NCBI GenBank assembly: GCA_900549105.1
Contig: URND01000080.1
Span: forward strand, 1-14,216
Length of the DNA: 14,216 nucleotides
Direction of reading: 5' to 3'
DNA from: an uncultured Eubacteriales bacterium
GTDB taxonomy: Bacteria > Bacillota > Clostridia > Lachnospirales > Lachnospiraceae
This document shows, piece after piece, positions 1 to 6,986 of this stretch; the stretch's first letter is position 1; each line of letters starts with the position of its first letter. A program made the translations under genes and the position numbers. Below the pieces are notes generated by a model. That model saw only the letters and a list, made by a program, of their open reading frames with translations, was not told where the DNA came from and did not search any database.

Positions 1-39
1 TGCTTTGTGTGTATGGATATGAAATTGTCAAACTGTAAT

Positions 40-321
40 TTATAGTGTATCAACATACTGTTTTGCCTGTACCAAATCCATAGAAGTAATTTCTCTTACT
101 TTTTTTACTGCATCCACTTCTTTTCCACTATTTTTCAGATGTGCTATATATTCTTTTTCTTCATCGGAAATAAAATATGTGGCTAATTGTTGATTTCCGG
201 TTTCTTTACATAATTTATCAAGCTGTACTTGCTGTGCTTTTACTTGTTTTTGCAATTCATTGATTTTTATATAAAACAAAATTCCACCAATTACCATCAA
301 AGATATAATTCCATATTCCAT
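40..321 (-). CDS. Small membrane-anchored protein with L7/L12 C-terminal-like domain
   Basis: A 93-residue protein. Residues about 3-18 (start MEYGIISLMVIGG) form one hydrophobic N-terminal segment. A charged, coiled-coil-like stretch rich in K and Q follows (about 20-45). The C-terminal ~35 residues (EKEYIAHLKNSGKEVDAVKKVREITSMDL...) resemble the C-terminal domain of ribosomal protein L7/L12, with its pattern of GKEVDAVKKVRE then LxxAKxxVD. Small proteins joining a membrane anchor to such a domain occur in Firmicutes, but no defined function is known to me. I chose the ATG at 319-321 because AGTGGAGGT lies just upstream of it; the frame stays open to 408 but has no comparable site there. The gene starts 29 bases after the preceding minus-strand frame ends, so the two may be cotranscribed. 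The DNA is AT-rich, unlike the genes from 600 onward. The fold assignment is from pattern recognition. Confidence 0.7.
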   Translation of the reverse strand: MEYGIISLMVIGGILFYIKINELQKQVKAQQVQLDKLCKETGNQQLATYFISDEEKEYIAHLKNSGKEVDAVKKVREITSMDLVQAKQYVDTL

Positions 322-350
322 AAAATTTACCTCCACTTTAAATTTCAAAT

Positions 351-974
351 TTAATTTTTTATATCTTTCATAATCAAAATAGTTCCTAAAATATATCCAC
401 AATCCCATTCTTTAAAAATTTCTTTATCATAATGAAAACAAGGGTGTTTAAATACAATACCAGCACCAATTCCATTGTCAAATGTCTTTAAGTAATCTTC
501 ATCATTAGAAGATAGAACTTTTATAAACTCTGGAAATTTTTTTCCAAAAACCTCTTCATCACTATAAATATCCCCGGAAAAGCAAACGCCGCTCATGCCT
601 TCGCCCACCATCGCCGGCGTATTCGGCATAGCCCGAACAACCCGTACTTCGCCGCCCAGTCCCTCTTTGACCTGGGCAATCGAATAACTCGGAGCAATTG
701 AGATTACTATCTGGTCCCTGCGGATTTTTCCCGAAAGGGTCTTCAAAATCTCAGGATACACCTGGGGCTTAATGGCCAACACCAGATATTTCACATCCGC
801 CGCGCAGGCCGCCGCATCCATCACATAGCCAACTCCTGTTTTTTCGCTGACTGCCCGGCACTCCTCTTCCAAAAGCGCGGTAAATACAAGTTCTTCCGCT
901 TTAAACACATTCAGACAGCCCTTCAGCATGGCCTGCCCCATATTTCCCATTCCTATAAATCCTAATGTCTTCAT
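351..974 (-). pseudogene. proC: Pyrroline-5-carboxylate reductase, N-terminal part fused to unrelated tail
   Basis: Residues 1 to ~138 are clear ProC, which reduces pyrroline-5-carboxylate to proline with NAD(P)H in the cytosol. The Rossmann dinucleotide site is MKTLGFIGMGNMGQAML, followed by LVLAIKPQ and the family signature RVVRAMPNTPAMVGEGMSG. ProC is normally about 265-270 residues, and its C-terminal all-helical domain builds the dimer and active site. That domain is absent here. After about DIYSDEE the frame continues for ~66 residues of unrelated, AT-rich coding sequence ending in ...MKDIKN, which I do not recognise. The start ATG at 972-974 has an excellent AGGAGGACAGGC ribosome site. 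The frame is intact but the product should not reduce P5C. Either a deletion or insertion joined two loci, or the assembly is chimeric. ProC identity is nearly certain; the nature of the tail is unknown. Confidence 0.85.
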
Positions 975-1027
975 GCCTGTCCTCCTCATCCGGCATGCCC
1001 CGCAAAATCCGGCGGAGCATATAACAT

Positions 1028-1060
1028 AAAAGGACACTTGAAATCTTCAAATGCCCTTTT
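1028..1060 (-). terminator. Intrinsic terminator of yebC
   Basis: Two 15-base arms (1028-1042 and 1046-1060) pair almost completely around a 3-base loop, with two G-T type wobbles in the minus-strand transcript. The 3' arm ends CCTTTTATGTTAT. The hairpin starts 17 bases after the yebC stop codon, so it should end yebC transcription before proC. The frame that reaches it upstream of proC is not coding. Confidence 0.75.
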
Positions 1061-1076
1061 GCCTTGTCCATACAAT

Positions 1077-1805
1077 TTATTCATCCCAGTTATGATATAC
1101 ATTCTGCACATCATCATCGTCATCCAGCAAATCCAGAATACGATTCATCTTTTTGATGTCTTCCTCGCTGGACAGTGTTCCCCATGTCTGCGGAATCATC
1201 GTCACCTCGGCGGAAGCCATCGGAATACCCTCTTTTTCAAGGTTTTCGCGCACAGCGCTGAAATCTTCCGGCGCCGTTGTAATCTCAAAGCTGTCCTCTT
1301 CATCGGCAAAATCTTCTGCCCCGGCATCGAGAGCAACCATCATCAAATCGTCGGCATCCATATCACATTCTTCTTTATCAACAATAATTAAACCTTTTTT
1401 ATCAAACATAAAGGAAACACAGCCCATCGTGCCGACAGAACCGCCGCCCTTCGTGAAAGCATTGCGGACATTGGAAGCCGTACGATTGCGGTTATCTGTC
1501 AATGTCTCGACAATAATCGCAATACCGCCCGGGCCATATCCTTCATATGTAACGTTTTCATAGTTGACTGAACCGTCATCTCCGGCTGCACGTTTGATTC
1601 CCCGCTCAATAGTATCATTCGGCATGTTATTGGCTTTTGCTTTGGCAATAACATCGCGGAGACGGCTGTTGTTTGAAGGGTCTGCGCCGCCCTCTTTAAC
1701 GGCTACGGCAATTTCACGCCCGATAATCGTAAAAATTTTACCTTTTGCGGCATCGTTTTTTTCTTTTTTATGTTTTATGTTGGCGAACTTTGAATGTCCT
1801 GACAT
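1077..1805 (-). CDS. yebC: YebC/PmpR (TACO1) family protein
   Basis: A 242-residue cytosolic protein of the family's usual length. The N-terminus MSGHSKFANIKHKKEKNDAAKG is the family hallmark, and GREIAVAVKEGGADPSNNSRLR follows. The C-terminus is a poly-Asp stretch then VQNVYHNWDE, also typical. YebC-type proteins were first described as DNA-binding regulators. The mitochondrial homologue TACO1 and recent bacterial work link the family to translation, notably of proline-rich stretches, so the historical label 'transcriptional regulator' should be read with care. The ATG start is supported by AAGGAGTG eight bases upstream. The gene has its own likely promoter reaching back into the last codons of the upstream CBS gene, and a terminator after it, so it is probably a single-gene unit. 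Confidence 0.95.
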   Translation of the reverse strand: MSGHSKFANIKHKKEKNDAAKGKIFTIIGREIAVAVKEGGADPSNNSRLRDVIAKAKANNMPNDTIERGIKRAAGDDGSVNYENVTYEGYGPGGIAIIVETLTDNRNRTASNVRNAFTKGGGSVGTMGCVSFMFDKKGLIIVDKEECDMDADDLMMVALDAGAEDFADEEDSFEITTAPEDFSAVRENLEKEGIPMASAEVTMIPQTWGTLSSEEDIKKMNRILDLLDDDDDVQNVYHNWDE

Positions 1806-1848
1806 AATAACACTCCTTATCTTTGATTAATTCATTACTAACTTAAAT

Positions 1849-1877
1849 ATTCTATCATCCATTTAAGATTCTTGCAA
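1849..1877 (-). promoter_or_regulatory. Probable sigma-A promoter of yebC
   Basis: Read on the minus strand: -35 TTGCAA (1872-1877), a 17-base spacer, then -10 TAGAAT (1849-1854). The -35 box lies within the last codons of the upstream CBS-domain gene. The -10 box sits between the arms of a 7-base inverted repeat, CTTAAAT (1842-1848) and ATTTAAG (1861-1867), which could be an operator. No experimental support is available. Confidence 0.5.
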
Positions 1878-2720
1878 GGTCTTGTTTGGAAGCCGGGTGA
1901 CTTTTACCATCTGTATGGTGTTGTCCGCCACCGCAATCACCTGAAAATGATATCCCCTGTAGGTCACGCTGGCCTTTTCATCCTCCGAAGGAATATGCTC
2001 CAGCCGCGATATGAGAAACCCATTCAGCGTGTCGAAATCGTCGTCAAACTCGATATTAAGGACATCTTCCAGCTCCGACAATTCGGTCAGACCTTTGATT
2101 AAATATGTATGCTCATCAATTTCCTGAATAAAATGTTCATCCACATCGTACTCATCGAGAATATTTCCGACAATCTCTTCCAGAATATCCTCCATGGAAA
2201 TAACGCCCGCCGTCTGGCCGTATTCATCAATGACAACAGCCAGATGCACCGATTTATTTTTCATTTCACGAAAGAGATGGCTGATATTCTGCGTCTCCGG
2301 AACATAATAGGGCTGACGCATAACCTCCCGAATCGGCTTTCCTTCCGGACAGGCCAACAGGGATTTTAAAACATCTTTGATATGTAAAATACCTACAATA
2401 TTGTCCACATCATTTTCATAGATTGGATATCTCGAATACCTGTCGTCCGCCATCTGCACGGCAATATCCCGCAGCGGCATTTCAACGTCAAATCCCGAAA
2501 TATTTCTCCGGTGTGTCATGACTTCCGAGGCTACCTTATCATCAAATTCCATGATATTGCTGATCATTTTGGCCTCCTGGGCATCTATTGCCCCCTGCTC
2601 ATGCCCCTCGCTGACCATCTGTATGATCTCCTCTTCCATCTTTTCTTCCTGTTTTTCTTCATCAGCTTCATTTCTGAACCATCTACCAAAAGTTTTTCTC
2701 CAGGGATTTCCTTCATCCAT
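1863..2720 (-). CDS. CBS-domain CorC/HlyC (hemolysin C-like) family protein, soluble form
   Basis: A 285-residue protein. It has a charged N-terminus (EEKQEEKMEEEI), then two CBS domains at about 64-122 (VMTHRRNI...YPIYENDVDNIVGILHIKDVL) and 129-186 (HLAVVIDEYGQTAGVISMEDILEEIVG). A CorC/HlyC transporter-associated domain follows at about 198-280 (LIKGLTELSELEDVLNIEF...DTLNGFLIS). It lacks the DUF21/CNNM membrane domain, but its length matches the short soluble type such as E. coli CorC, so it is not a fragment. CBS pairs usually bind adenine nucleotides, and CorC-type proteins are tied to Mg2+/Co2+ efflux or envelope functions; the hemolysin name is historical. AAGGAG lies 11 bases before the ATG. 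It begins 31 bases after mazF ends, so it is probably the last gene of the rex-alr transcript. Confidence 0.9.
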   Translation of the reverse strand: MDEGNPWRKTFGRWFRNEADEEKQEEKMEEEIIQMVSEGHEQGAIDAQEAKMISNIMEFDDKVASEVMTHRRNISGFDVEMPLRDIAVQMADDRYSRYPIYENDVDNIVGILHIKDVLKSLLACPEGKPIREVMRQPYYVPETQNISHLFREMKNKSVHLAVVIDEYGQTAGVISMEDILEEIVGNILDEYDVDEHFIQEIDEHTYLIKGLTELSELEDVLNIEFDDDFDTLNGFLISRLEHIPSEDEKASVTYRGYHFQVIAVADNTIQMVKVTRLPNKTLQES

Positions 2721-2751
2721 ACCTTTCTCTTCTCCTTTTCTGTATACTGTC

Positions 2752-3093
2752 CTATAGTTCCAGGCTTATACTCAGCGCCTTATCCACTTTTTTTAAGATT
2801 TCCACATCCAGATGACAGACTTTCTCTTTCAGACGCTTCTTATCAATGGTCCGCACCTGCTCGAGCAGGACAACCGAATCTTTCACCAACTGGTATCTGG
2901 ACGCATCCAGCTCCACATGAGTCGGGAGCTTTGCTTTATTCATCCGTGAGGTAATCGCCGCACAGATCACCGTCGGACTGTGCTTATTCCCGGTATCATT
3001 CTGAATGATCAGGACCGGCCTTACGCCGCCCTGTTCCGAACCGACAACCGGTCTTAAATCGGCATAAAATATATCTCCCCGCTTAATAACCAC
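2752..3093 (-). CDS. mazF: MazF/PemK family endoribonuclease toxin
   Basis: A 113-residue protein starting MVIKRGDIFYADLRPVVGS, close in pattern to Bacillus EndoA (NdoA). EQGGVRPVLIIQND is the conserved RPVLIIQN core, followed by TVICAAITSR with the Thr/Ser region used in catalysis, LPTHVEL, and SVVLLEQVRTIDKKRL. Family members cleave single-stranded mRNA at short sites (UACAU for EndoA). Two in-frame GTG codons compete as start. The one at 3100-3102 is only one base from AGGAG; the one at 3091-3093 is ten bases away and gives the usual family N-terminus, so I prefer it. In Bacillus an antitoxin gene (ndoAI) sits between alr and ndoA. Here the gap is 95 bases and holds no antitoxin-sized ORF, so the toxin appears to lack an adjacent partner. 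Confidence 0.93.
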   Translation of the reverse strand: MVIKRGDIFYADLRPVVGSEQGGVRPVLIIQNDTGNKHSPTVICAAITSRMNKAKLPTHVELDASRYQLVKDSVVLLEQVRTIDKKRLKEKVCHLDVEILKKVDKALSISLEL

Positions 3094-3105
3094 ACAATTC
3101 ACACT

Positions 3106-3160
3106 CCTGATAAATCTCTAAGATGAATTATTCCCATTTATCTTAAGTATATTCATCAGG
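3106..3160 (-). promoter_or_regulatory. Two-tier hairpin in the alr-mazF gap covering the mazF ribosome site
   Basis: Four related segments lie in the minus-strand transcript: a CCUGAUGAAU (3160-3151), b UAAGAUAAAU (3145-3136), c AUUCAUCUUA (3128-3119), d AUUUAUCAGG (3115-3106). Segments a and d pair over 10 bp with one G-U; b and c pair over 10 positions with one mismatch and a 7-base loop. The end of d is the AGG of the mazF Shine-Dalgarno AGGAG, so the closed form would hide part of it. Pairings a with c and b with d are each perfect over 7 bp, so rival folds exist. The function is inferred. Confidence 0.55.
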
Positions 3161-3188
3161 GGTTCCAGGTTTCTGCCGGACAGGCCGT

Positions 3189-4367
3189 CTATCGCAGATA
3201 ATTCAGGATGCCCACAGGCTCTCCATGTTTCACATAAACTCTTGGCACCCGCCTGGACACATCGCAGACAAACTCATAATTAAAAGAGCCGGCCATCTCG
3301 GAAATTTCCTCGACAGAAATTTTCTCCGCGCCATCTTCCCCCACCAGCGTCACCAGGTCTCCCGCAGACACCTCCGGGATATCTGTCACATCCACCATAA
3401 ACTGGTCCATACATATCCGGCCGATAATCGGCGCCCTGCGGCCCCGGATCAGCACGGAAGCCCGATTGGAAAGCGCCCTCGGATAGCCGTCGGCATACCC
3501 CACAGGAACTGTGGCAATCCGTGTCGGATGCTCTGTTGTATAGGTGGCCCCGTAACCCACGGTAACGCCCGCCTCCACTTCCTTAATATGGACCACATGG
3601 CTGTACAGCGACATCACCGGTTTTAAAGGCAGTCTTTCCTCCGCCATCTCATGGGATGGATAGAGGCCATAAAGAATGATTCCCGCCCGTACCATATTCA
3701 TATGCTCCAAAGGCAGTTCCATAATGGACGCGCTGTTGGAACAGTGAAAAATCTCCACAGGAATTCCCCGCTTCCGAACAGCGTCCATCATCCCATGAAA
3801 CTTTTCAATCTGATGTCCCACATGGGTTTTATCCCGCATATCCGCACAGGCAAAATGGGTAAACATCCCCTGAATCCGAAGATGTTTCAGCCCATGAATT
3901 CTCTCTATTTCAGCCAGGCTTTCTTCATCGGGCAGAAAACCGATCCGGCTCATGCCCGTATCAATTTTTATATGTATATCGGCTGTCTTTCCGGCAGCCT
4001 CCGCTGCCGCGTCGAATGCCTTTGCCATATCAAAGCTGTATATTGTCGGCGTTATATCCCAGGCTGCCATTTCCGGATACTGATCCTCGCAGCTGTATCC
4101 GAGAACCAGAATCGGTTTCCCGATACCGTCCCGGCGCAGTTCAATCCCCTCATCTGCCGTCGCAACGGCAAACCAGTCAAAGCCCATCTGTTCCAGCTCA
4201 TGGGCAAAAACCTTCGAGCCGTGCCCATAGGCGTCCGCTTTAATCACGCCCATCAGCATGGCCTTCTCCGCTTTACACCTTTTTATTCCCTCTACGTTAT
4301 ATTTTAAAGCATCCAAATCGATTTTTGCATAAACCCGATAGATACTGCCTTTTTCACTCTTGTTCAA
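3189..4367 (-). CDS. alr: Alanine racemase
   Basis: A 392-residue, full-length PLP enzyme that interconverts L- and D-alanine for peptidoglycan. The N-terminal TIM barrel begins YAKIDLDALKYN. The PLP-binding lysine is K43 in VIKADAYGHG. The substrate-facing motif IDTGMSRIGF lies at ~135-144. The catalytic tyrosine is about Y272 in VGYGATY, and RICMDQFMVDVT is the conserved C-terminal segment. The most likely start is a TTG at 4365-4367: after the preceding gene's in-frame stop there is no ATG or GTG before the conserved YAKIDLD region. A modest GAGTGAG precedes the TTG. The start is 21 bases after the nnr stop, so translation is probably coupled. The alr-mazF order is a known Firmicute arrangement. 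Confidence 0.96.
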   Translation of the reverse strand: MNKSEKGSIYRVYAKIDLDALKYNVEGIKRCKAEKAMLMGVIKADAYGHGSKVFAHELEQMGFDWFAVATADEGIELRRDGIGKPILVLGYSCEDQYPEMAAWDITPTIYSFDMAKAFDAAAEAAGKTADIHIKIDTGMSRIGFLPDEESLAEIERIHGLKHLRIQGMFTHFACADMRDKTHVGHQIEKFHGMMDAVRKRGIPVEIFHCSNSASIMELPLEHMNMVRAGIILYGLYPSHEMAEERLPLKPVMSLYSHVVHIKEVEAGVTVGYGATYTTEHPTRIATVPVGYADGYPRALSNRASVLIRGRRAPIIGRICMDQFMVDVTDIPEVSAGDLVTLVGEDGAEKISVEEISEMAGSFNYEFVCDVSRRVPRVYVKHGEPVGILNYLR

Positions 4368-4388
4368 TTCAATCTCACTCTCGGTTTC

Positions 4389-5888
4389 TCAATCCGGCCT
4401 TTTCAATATTTCCCAAAGGCCTTCGATAATTTCCACACTGGTCATTCCCCGCATCCCAAACCGGGCTGCCGCCGCGTCTCCTGCGCTTCCATGGAGGAAT
4501 ACGCCCATATAGGCCGCATCAAAAAGGTTTGCGCCTGCCCCGGCCAGCGCGCCGATAATTCCCGCAAGGACATCGCCCGAACCGCCGGTAGCCATCCCGT
4601 GATTTCCTGTCTGATTAAAATACAGCCCTTTTCCATCCGAGACAACCGTGGAGCTATCCTTCAGCACACAAATAACCCGATGTTTTTCCGCAAAATCCAA
4701 AGCTGCCTTTGCCCTGTCGGCTTTCAGCTCCCCAATCGAATTCCCCGTCAGCCGGGACATTTCACCCATATGGGGCGTTAAAACAGCCCGTTCGGCCAGC
4801 ATCGGATACCACTCCTCATGCTGCGCCAGAAGATTTAAACCGTCCGCATCCATAATTACCGGGCACCGGCTTTCTGCTAAGGCTTTCTGAATACGCTCTG
4901 CCACCACAGCCTCCGTTCCCACCCCCGGGCCGATAACCATCACATCCGCCCAGGACAGGGTATCCGCCCATTGGCTTTCATCCACTTCCTCCCAAACCGA
5001 TATCATCGCCTGGGGAAGCTGGCTTTGAAGAATAATGCGGTTGGCCTCCGGCGTCAGAATACGCACCAATCCTGCGCCTGCGCTGTAAGCCGCCCGCCCC
5101 GAAAAGTAGGCAGCGCCGCTCATATTCTTACTTCCGGCGATTACTAATATTTTACCATAAGTTCCTTTATTCGAATCATTTTTTCTTTCCGGCAGTTGTT
5201 CAAAATCCTGTACATCACTGGTAAATCCAGCCGCCGGATTGGCCGTCAGCGACTTTTCCGGAAAACCGATATCCTCCACATAACATTTTCCGGCAATCTC
5301 CCGGCCCGGATACAAAATCATCCCGCGCTTCATATAGCCGAAAGTTACCGTATAATCTGCCCGCAAAGCACATCCCAGAGCCTGTCCCGTATCCGAGGAC
5401 AATCCCGAAGGGACATCCACGGCCCAGACGCTTCGCTCCTGCTTCCTCACCCGCCATTCGTTGACTTTCTCAATCAATGTCTGAAAGGGCTCCCGGACAT
5501 TTTTTGACAGTCCAATCCCAAAAAGGCCATCAACAACAACACGGACATGGGTGAGGTCTAATTCATTATATTCAGGTACCCCCACATTTCTTGCTATCTG
5601 AATTTGTTTTTTTGTCTCTTCTGTCCATTTTTCCGGATTTCCGGCCATATAGACAGCCGCCGAATAGCCCTGTCCAAAAAGAATACGGGCTACGGCCACC
5701 GCGTCGCCGCCATTATTTCCGGCGCCGCACAGACATAAAATCCTATCCGATTTATGAATTTTTTCTTTCATTCGGCAAACCATGGACAGCGCCGCCCGTT
5801 CCATAAGGACCAGGGACGGAATACCCAGTTCTTGAATCGTATAGGTATCAATCGCCTTCATCTCTGCGCCGGTCACTACTGTTTTCAT
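4389..5888 (-). CDS. nnr: Bifunctional NAD(P)H-hydrate repair enzyme (epimerase + ADP-dependent dehydratase)
   Basis: A 499-residue two-domain enzyme that repairs damaged NADHX and NADPHX in the cytosol. The N-terminal YjeF-type epimerase domain (~1-215) has CGAGNNGGDAVAVAR at 54-68 and VDVPSGLSSDTG at 158-169. The C-terminal ribokinase-like dehydratase domain (~235-495) has NMSGAAYFSGRAAYSAGAG, GPGVGTE, DADGLNLLA at 347-355, TPHMGEMSRL at 371-380 and the nucleotide/catalytic loop ATGGSGDVLAG at 433-443. Length and domain order match the fused bacterial form. The ATG overlaps the acpS stop by four bases (ATGA) and has AAGGAG seven bases upstream, so translational coupling is likely. Its place behind rex is notable, because Rex senses the NADH pool whose damaged form this enzyme restores. 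Confidence 0.96.
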   Translation of the reverse strand: MKTVVTGAEMKAIDTYTIQELGIPSLVLMERAALSMVCRMKEKIHKSDRILCLCGAGNNGGDAVAVARILFGQGYSAAVYMAGNPEKWTEETKKQIQIARNVGVPEYNELDLTHVRVVVDGLFGIGLSKNVREPFQTLIEKVNEWRVRKQERSVWAVDVPSGLSSDTGQALGCALRADYTVTFGYMKRGMILYPGREIAGKCYVEDIGFPEKSLTANPAAGFTSDVQDFEQLPERKNDSNKGTYGKILVIAGSKNMSGAAYFSGRAAYSAGAGLVRILTPEANRIILQSQLPQAMISVWEEVDESQWADTLSWADVMVIGPGVGTEAVVAERIQKALAESRCPVIMDADGLNLLAQHEEWYPMLAERAVLTPHMGEMSRLTGNSIGELKADRAKAALDFAEKHRVICVLKDSSTVVSDGKGLYFNQTGNHGMATGGSGDVLAGIIGALAGAGANLFDAAYMGVFLHGSAGDAAAARFGMRGMTSVEIIEGLWEILKRPD

Positions 5889-6253
5889 TCTTCCACTCCT
5901 TCGCCAATCACATAAGCCGTTGCCAGTGTTTTTGTGTTGCTGATGGACACATGCCAGCGGGCGATGCCCAATGCTTCCGCCTTTGCTCCGGCCCGCCCAT
6001 AAAGACGAACAAAGGGCTTTCCCAGGTCATCCCGAAGCACTTCGATTTCATTCAGGGACATTCCCCGAAATCCTGTGCCCATGGCCTTTGAGACCGCCTC
6101 TTTCACCGCAAAGTTGCCTGCCGCCCGCTCTGCCCGGCCGCCGATACATTCTATCTCAGCGGAAGTAAAAGAACGCAACAAAAAAGCCTCTTTCGCACAG
6201 GCTTTTTTGATGCGTTCTATTTCTATTAAATCGATTCCGATTCCTATAATCAT
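5885..6253 (-). CDS. acpS: Holo-[acyl-carrier-protein] synthase
   Basis: A 122-residue enzyme that transfers 4'-phosphopantetheine from CoA to apo-ACP and so activates fatty-acid synthesis. MIIGIGIDLIEIERI carries the Mg2+-binding Asp (D8). FAVKEAVSKAMGTG (48-61) carries the second metal/CoA motif with E52 and K51. WHVSISNTKTLATAYVI is the typical C-terminal strand region. The length is normal. It starts 9 bases after the rex stop without a strong ribosome site of its own (only GGGATTGAG upstream), which suggests dependence on translation of rex. It overlaps nnr by four bases. Confidence 0.96.
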   Translation of the reverse strand: MIIGIGIDLIEIERIKKACAKEAFLLRSFTSAEIECIGGRAERAAGNFAVKEAVSKAMGTGFRGMSLNEIEVLRDDLGKPFVRLYGRAGAKAEALGIARWHVSISNTKTLATAYVIGEGVEE

Positions 6254-6262
6254 AGTACCAAC

Positions 6263-6916
6263 TCAATCCCGGCCGTTCTCTCCACCTTGGGTATGCATGG
6301 CCCTGTATTCATAGGAAAGTGTCATCAGACTCTCATTCAAATGAACATTTTTCACACAGACATCTTCGGAAACACTCAAATCTGTCGGTGCAAAATTCCA
6401 GATGGCTTTTATACCGATTTTTTCCAGATGGTGCCCAATCTCCACGGCCTGCCGCTTCGGCACTGTCAGTGTAACCACATCCACCTGGTGGGTTTCAACA
6501 AACTCATCCAGCATATCCATCATATAAATTTCGATACCCCGCACAGAAACGCCTTTTAAACGCGGATTCGTATCAAAAATACCAATCAGATGGAAACCTA
6601 CTTTTTCAAAATTATAATTTGCCAGCGCCTGCCCCAGATTACCTGCACCAATAATAATCATATTATGCTGGACATCCAGTCCCAGAATCTTTCCAATCTC
6701 ATTATGAAGATATTCGACATTATACCCATAACCCTGTTGTCCAAAACCTCCAAAATTATTCAAATCCTGCCGGATCTGGGAAGCTGTCACCCGCATCCGG
6801 TTGCTCAGCTCCTTTGAAGAAATACGCACGACATCATTTTGGAGCAATTCTCCCAGATATCGATAGTATCGTGGCAAGCGGCGTATCACCGCAGCCGAAA
6901 TTTCCCTTTGTTTCAT
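6263..6916 (-). CDS. rex: Redox-sensing transcriptional repressor Rex
   Basis: A 217-residue dimeric repressor that binds DNA when NADH is low and releases it when NADH rises, controlling fermentation and NADH-reoxidising genes in Gram-positive bacteria. The N-terminal winged helix (~1-78) contains AAVIRRLPRYYRYL, SSKELSNRM and SQIRQDLNNFGGFGQQGYGYNV, all hallmark Rex strings. The C-terminal Rossmann domain has IIIGAGNLGQALANY at 87-101, and the DTNPRLKG and LTVPK segments. The start ATG at 6914-6916 has a weak AGGGTG site. It heads the minus-strand operon. A consensus promoter and a Rex-operator-like sequence lie in its upstream region, in line with known rex autoregulation. Confidence 0.97.
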   Translation of the reverse strand: MKQREISAAVIRRLPRYYRYLGELLQNDVVRISSKELSNRMRVTASQIRQDLNNFGGFGQQGYGYNVEYLHNEIGKILGLDVQHNMIIIGAGNLGQALANYNFEKVGFHLIGIFDTNPRLKGVSVRGIEIYMMDMLDEFVETHQVDVVTLTVPKRQAVEIGHHLEKIGIKAIWNFAPTDLSVSEDVCVKNVHLNESLMTLSYEYRAMHTQGGENGRD

Positions 6917-6952
6917 AATTCAACACCCTATCTCATAACTTTATAACGCTAA

Positions 6953-6970
6953 TTGTTAAATAATAATCAT
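6953..6970. promoter_or_regulatory. Candidate Rex operator
   Basis: TTGTTAAATAATAATCAT fits the Rex operator form TTGTTAA-N4-TTAACAA at all seven left-half positions and four of seven right-half positions. It lies 10-27 bases downstream of the predicted rex transcription start (~6980), where a bound repressor would block elongation or open-complex escape. The partial right half keeps confidence moderate. Confidence 0.5.
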
Positions 6971-6986
6971 AGCAGACTTTTAGTTT

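Noticed and set aside
1863..2720. CorC/HlyC protein as a truncated gene missing its membrane domain
   Set aside because: The length matches the natural soluble short form and the ATG has its own ribosome site.
3651..4307. Long plus-strand open frame (218 codons) opposite alr
   Set aside because: It lies wholly antisense to a gene with intact alanine-racemase motifs; its translation shows no recognisable domain and no ribosome site.
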